Positions 1 through 7,722 of a stretch of 46,115 nt of DNA are shown piece after piece. A model generated the notes under the pieces. That model saw only the letters and a list, made by a program, of their open reading frames with translations, did not search any database and was not told where the DNA came from. Origin of the DNA: Caulobacter sp. (GTDB lineage: Bacteria > Pseudomonadota > Alphaproteobacteria > Caulobacterales > Caulobacteraceae). The DNA lies in assembly GCA_017744495.1 (NCBI GenBank), contig JAGIBE010000077.1, forward strand, positions 1 to 46,115, in the 5' to 3' direction. Position 1 is the first letter of the stretch; every line of letters begins with the position of its first letter. The translations under genes and the position numbers were made by a program.

Positions 1-8
1 GGTCTTCG

Positions 9-2267
9 ATGTCTCGCCTCAAGCTCGTGTGTTTCGCTTCCGCCACCGCCCTGCTCTGCGCCCAGACGGCTTTCGCCGCCTCGGGCGCCGCCGACGCCTC
101 TTCCGCCGCCGTCGACGGCGCGGTCGAGCTGGACAAGGTGACGGTCACCGCCACCCGCACCGAGAAGAAGCTGCAGGACGCCCCGGTGACCGCCAGCGTC
201 ATCTCCAGCGACGACATCGACGACGCCCTGGTCAAGGACATCAAGGACCTGGTCCGCTTCGAGCCCGGCGTCTCGGTGCGCCGCGCCCCCGCCCGCTTCA
301 CCGCCGCCGGCGCCTCGACGGGCCGTGACGGCAACGCCGGCTTCAACATCCGCGGCCTGGAAGGCAACCGCGTGCTGATCATGGTCGACGGCGTGCGCGT
401 GCCCGACGGCTACGCCTTCGGCGCCCAGAACATGGGCCGGGGCGACTATGTGGACCTGGACACCCTGAAGTCGGTCGAGATCGTGCGCGGCCCGGCCTCG
501 GCCCTGTATGGCAGCGACGGCCTGGCCGGCTCGGTCAACTACTTCACCAAGGACCCGTCCGACTTCCTGAAGGGCGGCAAGAGCTTCGCGGGCGGCGCCA
601 AGGTCGCCTACGCCTCGGCGGACGAGAGCTGGACCGAAAGCCTGACCGCCGCCTGCAAGAGCGGCAATTGGGAAGGCATGATCGCCTACACCCGCCGCGA
701 CGGCGAGGGACAGAAGACGGCCGGGACCAACGACTCCGCCAACACCGACCGCACCACCGCCAATCCCGAGGACGACCAGTCCAACGCCGTGCTGGCCCGG
801 GTGGTCTACACCCTGAACGACCAGAACCGCTTCCGCCTGACCTACGACCATCTGGACGCCGACACGTCCTGGACGGTGCTGAGCGCCATCGCCAAGCCGC
901 CGCTGGCCTCGACCAGCGTGCTGGGCCTGACCGCCTGGGACAAGATGCGCCGCGACCGCGTCAGCTTCGACCACCGCTTCACCGGCGGTCAGGGCCTGAT
1001 CCAGTCGGCCCAGACCACGGTCTACTACCAGGACAGCACCACCCGGCAGTATTCGGCCGAGGATCGCAACACCGCCGCCGATCGCACCCGCGACGCCACC
1101 TTCGACAACGAGGTCTGGGGCGCGGCCCTCGAGCTCCACAGCGACGCGACGATCGGCGGCGTGGCCAACCGCTTCGTCTGGGGCGGCGACGCCTCGATCA
1201 CCCGCCAGGAGGGCGTGCGCGACGGCACCGTGCCGCCGGCCGGCGAGACGTTCCCCACCCGCGCCTTCCCGACCACCGACTACACCCTGGCCGGCGCCTA
1301 TGCACAGGACGAGGTCGCCTTCGGTCCGGTGACCTTCTATCCGGCCGTGCGCTTTGACTACTACAAGCTGGATCCCAAGCCGGACGCGCTGTTCACCGCC
1401 AACACGCCCGCCAGTCAGAGCGAGAGCCATGTCTCGCCCAAGCTGGGAGTGGTGTGGAAGACGACTGACCTTGTGACGGTGTTCGCCAACGTCGCGGCCG
1501 GCTTCAAGGCCCCCTCCCCGTCCCAGGTGAACAACGGCTTCGCCAACCTGGTCTCGAACTACATGTCGATCTCCAACCCCGACCTGAAGCCCGAGACCAG
1601 CCAGACCTTCGAGCTGGGCTTCCGCCTGAACCGTCCGACCTGGAACGCCAGCGTCACCGGCTTCACCGGCAAGTACGACGACTTCATCGAGCAGGTGCAG
1701 GTGCGCGGATCGTTCACCCCCACCGACCCGGCGGTCTACCAGTACATCAACCAGTCCAAGGCCGAGATCAGCGGCGCCGAGGCGCGGTTCGTCACCGAGC
1801 TGGGCGGCGGCTTCACCCTGCAGGGCGCGGCGTCATACGCCCGGGGCAATTCGGAGAACAACGGCAAGAAGACGCCGCTGGTCTCGATCGACCCGGTCAA
1901 AGTGGTGGCAGGCCTGTCGTACCGCGATCCGGCCGGCCGGTTCGGCGGGGCGCTGAACGCCGTGCACTCGGCCAAGGAGTCGGCGGGCCGCTCGGGCGTC
2001 AGCTGCTCGATCACCACGGGCGCGCCGCCGGTGACCCAGACCGGCTCGGACTATTGCTGGATGCCCAAGGCGTTCACGGTGTTCGATCTGACGGCCTACT
2101 GGAACGTCACCGACAGCGTCACCCTGCGCGGCGGCGTCTTCAACATCACCGGTCAGACCTACGCGTGGTGGAGCGACGTTCGGGGCCTGGCCGACAACTC
2201 GACCCTCAAGGACGCCTACACCCAGCCGGACCGCAACTACGCCGTCTCATTGGCGGTGCGGTTCTAG
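9..2267 (+). CDS. TonB-dependent outer-membrane receptor
   Basis: A complete 752-residue receptor that imports a substrate (heme, siderophore or another ligand) across the outer membrane using TonB energy. A signal peptide ends near residue 23 (AFA|A). It is followed by a plug beginning at DKVTVTATRTEKKLQDAPV with the GFNIRGLEGNRVLIMVDGVR signature and IVRGPASALYGSDGLAGSVNYFT. The C-terminal barrel contains the classic NPDLKPETSQTFELGF segment and ends in an aromatic residue (AVSLAVRF), as outer-membrane barrels do. The plug resembles the hemoglobin/heme (TonB-hemin) receptor subgroup, but the ligand is not provable from sequence. The gene starts 8 bases into the window, so its promoter is not visible. 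It is followed by a strong hairpin terminator and so is probably not co-transcribed with purU. Confidence 0.93.
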   Translation: MSRLKLVCFASATALLCAQTAFAASGAADASSAAVDGAVELDKVTVTATRTEKKLQDAPVTASVISSDDIDDALVKDIKDLVRFEPGVSVRRAPARFTAAGASTGRDGNAGFNIRGLEGNRVLIMVDGVRVPDGYAFGAQNMGRGDYVDLDTLKSVEIVRGPASALYGSDGLAGSVNYFTKDPSDFLKGGKSFAGGAKVAYASADESWTESLTAACKSGNWEGMIAYTRRDGEGQKTAGTNDSANTDRTTANPEDDQSNAVLARVVYTLNDQNRFRLTYDHLDADTSWTVLSAIAKPPLASTSVLGLTAWDKMRRDRVSFDHRFTGGQGLIQSAQTTVYYQDSTTRQYSAEDRNTAADRTRDATFDNEVWGAALELHSDATIGGVANRFVWGGDASITRQEGVRDGTVPPAGETFPTRAFPTTDYTLAGAYAQDEVAFGPVTFYPAVRFDYYKLDPKPDALFTANTPASQSESHVSPKLGVVWKTTDLVTVFANVAAGFKAPSPSQVNNGFANLVSNYMSISNPDLKPETSQTFELGFRLNRPTWNASVTGFTGKYDDFIEQVQVRGSFTPTDPAVYQYINQSKAEISGAEARFVTELGGGFTLQGAASYARGNSENNGKKTPLVSIDPVKVVAGLSYRDPAGRFGGALNAVHSAKESAGRSGVSCSITTGAPPVTQTGSDYCWMPKAFTVFDLTAYWNVTDSVTLRGGVFNITGQTYAWWSDVRGLADNSTLKDAYTQPDRNYAVSLAVRF

Positions 2268-2310
2268 ACCTCTCCAGCCGGCTTCATCCCCTTCGACCGG
2301 CTGGGAGCCC

Positions 2311-2345
2311 GGGGCGCGATCATGTCGGTGATCGCGCCCCGTTTT
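2311..2345 (+). terminator. Rho-independent terminator after the TonB receptor
   Basis: A perfect 12-bp stem (2311-2322 with 2329-2340, GGGGCGCGATCA) has a 6-nt loop and is followed by GTTTTC. It lies 44 nt past the receptor stop and before any usable purU start. Confidence 0.8.
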
Positions 2346-2428
2346 CGTGAGCGGCCCCGGCTTTTCGTGGAAGCCCTGTGAGAACAATGCCGCTTGGCCC
2401 CGCGGTCCAGGTCGACTACGACGCCCGC

Positions 2429-3298
2429 ATGACCGCCCAGACCACCGCCGACCGCTACATCCTGATCCTGCAATGTCCCGACCGGAAGGGCGTGGTCGCC
2501 GCCGTGTCCGGCTTCCTGGCCGACAACGACGCCTCGATCGTCGAGAGCAGCCACTTCAACGACGGCCTGGCCGACCAGTTCTACATGCGCACCGTGTTCC
2601 GGCCCGACGGCGACATGCCGGGCGTCGAGGATCTGCGCCGGGGCTTCGAGCTGATCGCCAAGCGCTTCGGCATGACCTGGGCTCTGCACGACGCGAGCGC
2701 CAAGCCCAAGGTGCTGATCGCCGTCTCCAAGTTCGGCCACTGCCTGTTCGACCTGCTGCACCGCTGGCGCGCGGGCCTGCTGCCGGTCGAGATCGTCGGC
2801 GTGGTCTCCAACCACGAGGACATGCGCTCCTTTACCGAATGGAGCGGCCTGCCCTATTTCCACCTGCCGGTCGGCAAGACCAACAAGGCTGAACAGGAGG
2901 ACGCGTTCCTGAGGCTTGTCGACGACCTGGACGTCGATCTGGTGGTCCTGGCCCGCTACATGCAGATCCTGTCGCCGGCCCTGTGCGCGCGGCTGTCGGG
3001 CAAGTGCATCAACATCCACCACTCGTTCCTGCCCAGCTTCAAGGGCGCCAAGCCTTACCACCAGGCCTACGAGCGCGGCGTGAAGATCATCGGGGCCACG
3101 GCCCACTACGTCACGACCGACCTCGACGAAGGTCCGATCATCGAGCAGGGCGTCCACCGCGTGGACCACAGCCACACACCCGACGACCTGGTCACCCTGG
3201 GCCGCGACGTCGAATGCACCGTGCTGGCCCGCGCGGTCACGTGGCACGTCGAGCACCGCGTGCTGATCGCGGGGGCCAAGACGGTGGTGTTCGACTAG
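2429..3298 (+). CDS. purU: Formyltetrahydrofolate deformylase (PurU)
   Basis: Hydrolyses 10-formyl-THF to THF and formate, balancing the one-carbon pool in the cytoplasm. The N-terminal ACT domain starts at RYILILQCPDRKG and runs to about residue 85. The formyltransferase fold follows, with the catalytic Asn-His in CINIHHSFLPSFKGA and the catalytic Asp in TTDLDEGPIIEQ. The length (289 aa from this ATG) is normal for the family. In-frame starts also exist at GTG 2378 and ATG 2387. I prefer 2429 because the ACT domain begins directly after it, although it has no clear Shine-Dalgarno sequence, so the start is uncertain. In many alphaproteobacteria PurU works with glycine-betaine/sarcosine demethylation, but no such genes are visible here. 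Confidence 0.93.
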   Translation: MTAQTTADRYILILQCPDRKGVVAAVSGFLADNDASIVESSHFNDGLADQFYMRTVFRPDGDMPGVEDLRRGFELIAKRFGMTWALHDASAKPKVLIAVSKFGHCLFDLLHRWRAGLLPVEIVGVVSNHEDMRSFTEWSGLPYFHLPVGKTNKAEQEDAFLRLVDDLDVDLVVLARYMQILSPALCARLSGKCINIHHSFLPSFKGAKPYHQAYERGVKIIGATAHYVTTDLDEGPIIEQGVHRVDHSHTPDDLVTLGRDVECTVLARAVTWHVEHRVLIAGAKTVVFD

Positions 3299-3352
3299 GG
3301 TGTCGCGCGTCCGCTACGGGCGTGGGAGGTCCACCACCTGGGGAGAGCCGCG

Positions 3353-3847
3353 GTGAAGACAATGATCAGAGCTTTTACGATCTGCGCGGCGTCATGGCTG
3401 CTCGCCGTCTCGCCAGGCGTCGCCACCGCCCAACCCGCCGACCCGACCGCTTTCGCCAGCGGCGCGGATGTCCAGGCCCAGGTGCGCGACATGCTCGCCG
3501 CGATGAAGCCCGATCAAGGCTTCATGTGGCGCCCCCTGGTCCGCGATGGCGCGACCGTGGCGGCGATCGAGATCTGGAAGAAGCCGGGCAAGCCCGCGGT
3601 CCACCCCGCCGAGGCGGAGTACGCCATCGTGCTGGACGGCGCCGGCACGCTGGTGTCGGGCGGGACCATGGCCGACGCCAAGACCACCAACGCCAACCTG
3701 ATCGAGGGAAGCCGGATCGAGGGCGGCGCGACGCGGACGCTCGGCCCGGGCGACGTCATCCTGATCCCCGCGGGCGTACCACACTGGTTCGGGATCACGG
3801 GCGAACGACTGGTTCTGCTGGGGATCAAGTTGCCGGGCGCGAAGTGA
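3353..3847 (+). CDS. Exported single-domain cupin protein
   Basis: A 164-residue protein with an N-terminal signal peptide (hydrophobic ICAASWLLAVSPGVATAQ, cleavage probable after ATA) and one cupin barrel. The barrel shows a first motif around KPAVHPAEAEYAIVLDGAGTLVSGG and a second motif GDVILIPAGVPHWFGI. A periplasmic metal-binding role is likely, but the first motif has only one clear histidine, so metal occupancy and enzyme activity are uncertain. The GTG start at 3353 has GGGGAGAG a few bases upstream; ATG 3362 is an alternative. It follows purU by 54 nt and ends in a shared convergent hairpin. The family resembles small secreted cupins annotated only as cupin domain protein, and I cannot assign a substrate. 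Confidence 0.85.
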   Translation: MKTMIRAFTICAASWLLAVSPGVATAQPADPTAFASGADVQAQVRDMLAAMKPDQGFMWRPLVRDGATVAAIEIWKKPGKPAVHPAEAEYAIVLDGAGTLVSGGTMADAKTTNANLIEGSRIEGGATRTLGPGDVILIPAGVPHWFGITGERLVLLGIKLPGAK

Positions 3848-3852
3848 CACCC

Positions 3853-3883
3853 TGAAACCCTCTCTCAAAGAGAGAGGGTTTCA
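3853..3883. terminator. Bidirectional hairpin between convergent genes
   Basis: A perfect 13-bp stem (3853-3865 with 3871-3883, TGAAACCCTCTCT) has a 5-nt loop. It separates the rightward cupin gene from the leftward DUF2063 gene, whose stop codon (3881-3883) is part of the stem. There is no long T tract. The GAGAGGGTTTC core resembles the repeat fragment at the right end of the window. Confidence 0.55.
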
Positions 3884-4711
3884 AGAGGCCGCCACCAGTC
3901 CCTGGGCCGCCGCCAAGGGCAACCACAGCGTCAGGTCGGCGATGACCGCGCCGGTTTCGCGGCCGGTGGCCTGGGCGGCGCGGGCGGCGGCGGCGTGGAC
4001 GTCGGCGCCTTCCTCGCCCCCTCCTACACTTCCCAAGGCCTCGAGCCAGGCGTGGCGCCAGGACGGCAGGACGTGGACGGCGACGCGCCAGCGGCTGCGG
4101 GCCACGGCGACAGGCGTCGAACAGGACGGCGGCGGGTCGATCGGTCCGCCCTGGTCGACCGCGGCCAGCACGGGCCCGGGGTCGAAGCCCAGGGTCAGCA
4201 GCCGCACGCTGTCGGGCCGCCGCAGACGGGCGCCGGGGGTCAGCATCAGGTCGGCGGCCACCAGCGGCCCGGCCTGCCGCTCCACCCCGACCGCGCGCTG
4301 GACCTCGGCCCGGGCCCGGTCCAGTCGGGCGAGGTCGGCCGGGATGGCCGACAGGGCGCCGGGCCCATCGTCGCCGGCCGGCCGCGTGGCCTCCAGATAG
4401 TCGGCGAAGCCCGCGCCCAGGCCGTACAGGCTGGGGTCAGTCGGGGGGCGGTCAGCGATGTAGCCTGCCGCGAACAGCTCGAACACCTGCTCGCCGGCCA
4501 GGGCGCGCAAGCAGGGGAACTCCGCCGAAAGGCACTCCATCAGCCGGGCTCGGTAGCCCCGGGCGTAAAGCGCCAGGCGCTGGGCGGCGGTCAGGCCGCC
4601 CCCGCCCGGCGCCTCGCCGACGATGATCGCGTCCAGCCCGTTGGGCGCGGCGCGGCCGAGGATCGCGCCCTGCATCCAGCGCTGCAGGTCTGCGAGAGCG
4701 AGCTCAGCCAT
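3881..4711 (-). CDS. bufC: DUF2063 MNIO partner protein (BufC/HvfC-like)
   Basis: A 276-residue protein. The N-terminal region (MAELALADLQRWMQGAIL through RLALYARGYRARLMECLSAEFPCLRALAG) is the DUF2063 putative DNA-binding domain that accompanies DUF692 enzymes in bufferin-type operons. In that family the partner is thought to present the precursor peptide to the oxidase rather than bind DNA; this is family knowledge. The start at 4711 is chosen because the upstream extension in this frame lies inside the DUF692 gene. It overlaps the DUF692 stop by 8 nt, implying translational coupling. The C-terminal half (about residues 150-270) is variable in the family. The gene ends in a hairpin shared with the convergent cupin gene. 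Confidence 0.88.
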   Translation of the reverse strand: MAELALADLQRWMQGAILGRAAPNGLDAIIVGEAPGGGGLTAAQRLALYARGYRARLMECLSAEFPCLRALAGEQVFELFAAGYIADRPPTDPSLYGLGAGFADYLEATRPAGDDGPGALSAIPADLARLDRARAEVQRAVGVERQAGPLVAADLMLTPGARLRRPDSVRLLTLGFDPGPVLAAVDQGGPIDPPPSCSTPVAVARSRWRVAVHVLPSWRHAWLEALGSVGGGEEGADVHAAAARAAQATGRETGAVIADLTLWLPLAAAQGLVAAS

Positions 4712-5597
4712 GGACTCGCGCCGGTGTCCGCAGCCCTTCCGGCAACCAGCCGCCGCGCGCCGCATCGGCCTTGGCCAGCTCGGCCAGCAGGTCGTCCCAG
4801 CTGGGGATGTTGGCGTCCCATTCCAGCAGGGTCGAGACCCCGCCGGTTCGAGCCTGGACCCGCGCGTACAGCGGCCAGACCGCGTCCAGCACCGGCGCGT
4901 CATGGGTGTCCATCAGGTGGGTGCCAAAGTCGCTCGGTCCGGCCAAATGGACCTGGACGATCCGTTCGGCCGGGATCGCGTCGATATAGGCCGCCGCGTC
5001 GAAGCCGTGGTTGAAGGCGCTGACATGGACGTTGTTGACGTCCAGCAGCAGGCCGCAGTCGGCCTCTTGCGCCATGCGGGCCAGGAACTCCCATTCGGGC
5101 ATCTGGGAGGCGCGAAATTCCAGATAGCTGCTGGGGTTCTCCAGGATCAGCGGCCGGCCCAGCCGGTCCTGCACGGCCTTGATGCGGTCGACCACGTGGG
5201 CCAGCGCCGCCTTGGTCAGGGGCATGGGCAGGAGGTCGTGGGTGTTGATACCCGCCACCCCGGTCCAGCACAGGTGGTCCGAGATCCAGGCCGGCTTGAT
5301 GCGGTCGGCCAGGGCCGCCAGCTTGTCCAGATAACCAAGGTCCAGCGGGTCGGCGCCGCCGATCGACAGCGACACCCCGTGCATCACCACCGGGCGATGC
5401 TCGGCCACCACCTCCAGCACGTGGGCCGCATAGCCGGCATGGTCGAGGAAGTTCTCGCTGATTACCTCGAACCAGTCGACGCCCCAGCGGTCCGGGGGCG
5501 TCGACATCAGGTGCTGGAAGTGCGGCTCGCGCAGCCCCACCCCGTCGCCCAGATGGGGCAGACCGAGGCGTGAGGCCGGCGGGGTCATCGACGTCAT
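4704..5597 (-). CDS. bufB: DUF692 multinuclear iron-dependent oxidase (MNIO, BufB/MbnB family)
   Basis: A 297-residue TIM-barrel enzyme of the family that uses a di- or tri-iron centre to modify cysteines (oxazolone, thio-oxazole and related products) in peptides. The expected metal-ligand motifs are all visible: HGVSLSIGG (His73), SDHLCW (Asp107/His108), ENPSSYL (Glu153), DVNNVHVSAFNHG (Asp186, Asn189, His191, His197), VHLAG (His217), DTHDAPV (Asp230/His232) and LLEWD (Glu259). It lies 13 nt downstream of the ferritin-like cysteine-rich gene and overlaps the DUF2063 partner. The start at 5597 (ATG) or 5588 has no strong ribosome-binding site, suggesting coupling to the upstream gene. No small bufA-type precursor gene is adjacent, which is unusual. 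Confidence 0.93.
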   Translation of the reverse strand: MTSMTPPASRLGLPHLGDGVGLREPHFQHLMSTPPDRWGVDWFEVISENFLDHAGYAAHVLEVVAEHRPVVMHGVSLSIGGADPLDLGYLDKLAALADRIKPAWISDHLCWTGVAGINTHDLLPMPLTKAALAHVVDRIKAVQDRLGRPLILENPSSYLEFRASQMPEWEFLARMAQEADCGLLLDVNNVHVSAFNHGFDAAAYIDAIPAERIVQVHLAGPSDFGTHLMDTHDAPVLDAVWPLYARVQARTGGVSTLLEWDANIPSWDDLLAELAKADAARGGWLPEGLRTPARVHG

Positions 5598-5610
5598 CAG
5601 GTGGACGCCA

Positions 5611-7584
5611 TCAGGTGGAAGGGGGGAAGACGAGACGCAGATTGTCCGCCGCCGGAGGATCGGCCGGAACTGTCTTGCCCCGGTGCTGCATCACGGCCTG
5701 GTAGGCGCGATAGGCCACGTCGTGCACCTTCTCGCCGCGCTCGTAGGTCATCGGATCGCCGAACGCCTCCGACATCCAGCCGTCCTTGCCCTGGCTGCTC
5801 TCGACGAAATCATACAGCTGCATCTGGCCGGCGTTGGGGAACACCTGCGAGGCCGAGATCGGCACGGCGCAGCCGCCGAAGCCGCTGCACTTGTTGTCGC
5901 TGGGGGCCGAGTACAGCTTCTGGGGCGGCAGGCCGCAGACTCCGCCCACGCCCGCGCCGCCGCCGCGCGTCACCACCGCCGAGCCGCAGTTGCCGCCGCC
6001 GCTGACCGGCTGCACGAAGCCACACCCGCCCTGCGCGTGACAGTTGTTGGAACCCCGGCAGGTGTGGAAGATCTCGACCGCGGCGCAGCTGTTGGCGCCG
6101 TCGCCGTCCAGGTCCAGCGCCTGGCACGAGTGGTAGAGCTTGCCCTTGGTGGCCGGGTCCAGGCCGATCGACAGGTCGGGGGTCTGGCCCAGCACCGCCC
6201 AGGCGATCGACATCCGGTCGCCCGAGCCGGACATCGACGGGAACGGGAACAGCACCGGGCCGGTGGCCGGCGGGTTCCAGTAGTCGTTGAGCACGGTGGT
6301 CACGCCGGCGATGGCGCCGATCACCGCCTGGCTCAGCAGCTTATGGCTGTCGCCCCGGGCCGCCGGTTCGTTCAGGGCGTTCAGCGCCGCCGCCAGCTCG
6401 TCCGGCGTGGGCAGCTTGAGCGGATTGGTCGGATCGTAGCCCGGCCCTTCCAGTTCCTGGGAGGTCCAGGTCTTGTGGGTCTCCAGCCACTGCGGCCAGG
6501 TGACCACCTGGGGCAGGAGGTCCAGGACCTTCTTGAACCGCTCGTAGTGGTCCATCGGATCGTTGTCGGACCGCGCCACGGCGTCGGCCGACGGGATCTG
6601 CTTCCCGGCGTCGTCATAGCTGGGATAGTCGGCGCGCAGGGCGGTGTTCGAAGGCTGGTACTTGGGCTTGACCGCCTGCAGCAATTGGGGCCGCCGCTGG
6701 ATCTCGCTGCCCTCGCCCTGGTCGGTGATGGCGTCCATCATCGACACCATCTGCTCGAAGGCGATCGACTTGTCGGTGGTGGCGATCGTCGTCTCGAAGC
6801 CCATGAACTCGCGCATGGGGTGGCCGGGTGACGAGAAGCTGTTGAACAGGTCGTTCTGCACGGCCGAGGCCTTGAACACCGCGTCCCACAGCGTCGTGCC
6901 GTCGGTGTAGGTCAGGCTGAGATAGTCGTAGTAGCACTGGTACATCCAGCCGATCGTGCCGAAGCGCGGCAGGGGCTGGCCCGGCGTCCAGTCGGCGAAC
7001 GGCGCCTGCGGGAAGTAGTCCTTCTCCTTGCCGATCTTGATGTTGGCGCGGGCGTCGGCCTCGGGCTGCTCGATGGCGATGAACAGGCGCAGTTGGGTTT
7101 CGTCCAGCGGCCCGACGTTCACCGGCACGTCTTCGTGATGCTTGGTGTCCTTCAGGTCGATGATGTTGGGGATGACGCTGTTGGTCGGGCCGTAGCAGGT
7201 CCAGCCGTGGCGGTCGTCCTGCAGGGCGGTGTCGGTGAAGTTGGGGTTGACGCCGACCACCGTGGCCATGTTGGCGGACATCTGCAGGTGCAGCATCTCC
7301 TGGATGAACACCGAGAACACCAGGTTGAAGGCCTGTTCGTTGGCGGTGATCGGATTGGCCGAGGTCTTGGCGCCGGGCCACAGCCGGCCCTGGTAGAAGT
7401 CGTTCCCCTGCCCCGTGATCGCGTGCATGCCTTGGATCGAATAGAGGCTGGTCATGTAGAGCGGGATCGTGAACAGCTCGACATCGACCGCCGCCTGGGC
7501 GATCGCCCGCAGCGCCATCCTGTCGGTCTGCTTGAGCGCGGGATCGCGCGGCGCCTGGGCGCTGGCGCTGAGGGTGCGGGTCAC
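5611..7584 (-). CDS. Large ferritin-like (VioB/iminophenyl-pyruvate-dimer-synthase-type) protein with C-terminal cysteine patch
   Basis: A 657-residue protein if started at GTG 7584, where GGAGGA lies 4 nt upstream; an in-frame ATG at 7668 would add 28 residues. The N-terminal half resembles the ferritin-like domain of VioB-type proteins, with metal-ligand candidates Glu36 (VDVELFTIPLY) and Glu96-x-x-His99 (FIQEMLHLQMSANM). The middle region (about 320-470) is not recognised. The C-terminal region has nine cysteines between residues 487 and 572, including HTCRGSNNCHAQGGCG, whereas the rest of the protein has only two. There is no signal peptide. It is the first gene of an apparent operon with the MNIO oxidase (13 nt away) and DUF2063 partner. 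No violacein-pathway genes are present. Inference: the cysteine patch is modified by the MNIO, and the ferritin-like domain may add a second redox activity. Confidence 0.85.
   Translation of the reverse strand: MTRTLSASAQAPRDPALKQTDRMALRAIAQAAVDVELFTIPLYMTSLYSIQGMHAITGQGNDFYQGRLWPGAKTSANPITANEQAFNLVFSVFIQEMLHLQMSANMATVVGVNPNFTDTALQDDRHGWTCYGPTNSVIPNIIDLKDTKHHEDVPVNVGPLDETQLRLFIAIEQPEADARANIKIGKEKDYFPQAPFADWTPGQPLPRFGTIGWMYQCYYDYLSLTYTDGTTLWDAVFKASAVQNDLFNSFSSPGHPMREFMGFETTIATTDKSIAFEQMVSMMDAITDQGEGSEIQRRPQLLQAVKPKYQPSNTALRADYPSYDDAGKQIPSADAVARSDNDPMDHYERFKKVLDLLPQVVTWPQWLETHKTWTSQELEGPGYDPTNPLKLPTPDELAAALNALNEPAARGDSHKLLSQAVIGAIAGVTTVLNDYWNPPATGPVLFPFPSMSGSGDRMSIAWAVLGQTPDLSIGLDPATKGKLYHSCQALDLDGDGANSCAAVEIFHTCRGSNNCHAQGGCGFVQPVSGGGNCGSAVVTRGGGAGVGGVCGLPPQKLYSAPSDNKCSGFGGCAVPISASQVFPNAGQMQLYDFVESSQGKDGWMSEAFGDPMTYERGEKVHDVAYRAYQAVMQHRGKTVPADPPAADNLRLVFPPST
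5869..6126 (-). other. Cysteine-rich segment, candidate MNIO modification site
   Basis: Codons 487-572 of the ferritin-like protein hold nine Cys (487, 500, 509, 515, 521, 533, 550, 566, 572) in a glycine/asparagine-rich context. The core CRGSNNCHAQGGC resembles the CxGxNxCxxxGGC spacing I recall from small cysteine-rich MNIO substrates. That resemblance is from memory and untested. Confidence 0.5.
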
Positions 7585-7682
7585 GGCGTCCTCCGATCTG
7601 AAGCCGGCTGGACGCCCCTCGAGGGGCGGCCGGCGCGACCGGGACGACTCTCCCCGATCGACATTCATCTTAGGTTGCGTAA

Positions 7683-7715
7683 CGACCAGATCAATACTGA
7701 AGATTGATCTGGTCG
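7683..7715 (-). terminator. Hairpin downstream of the giant RTX gene
   Basis: A perfect 13-bp stem (7683-7695 with 7703-7715, CGACCAGATCAAT) with a 7-nt loop lies 7 nt past the stop of the giant gene, within the 138-nt gap before the ferritin-like gene. No T tract follows on the minus strand, so it may be a Rho-type terminator, an RNA stabiliser or a processing site rather than a classic terminator. Confidence 0.5.
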
Positions 7716-7722
7716 CCGCTCG

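Noticed and set aside
2347..2892. Alternative frame overlapping purU
   Set aside because: Arg-rich shadow of the purU reading frame with no homology.
5611..7584. Violacein biosynthesis cluster (VioB)
   Set aside because: No VioA, VioC, VioD or VioE homologue is in the window. The resemblance is limited to the ferritin-like domain.
7585..7722. Small bufferin-type precursor gene in the gap before the ferritin-like gene
   Set aside because: No ORF with a signal peptide and cysteine-rich core is present on either strand in 7585-7722 or 5598-5610.
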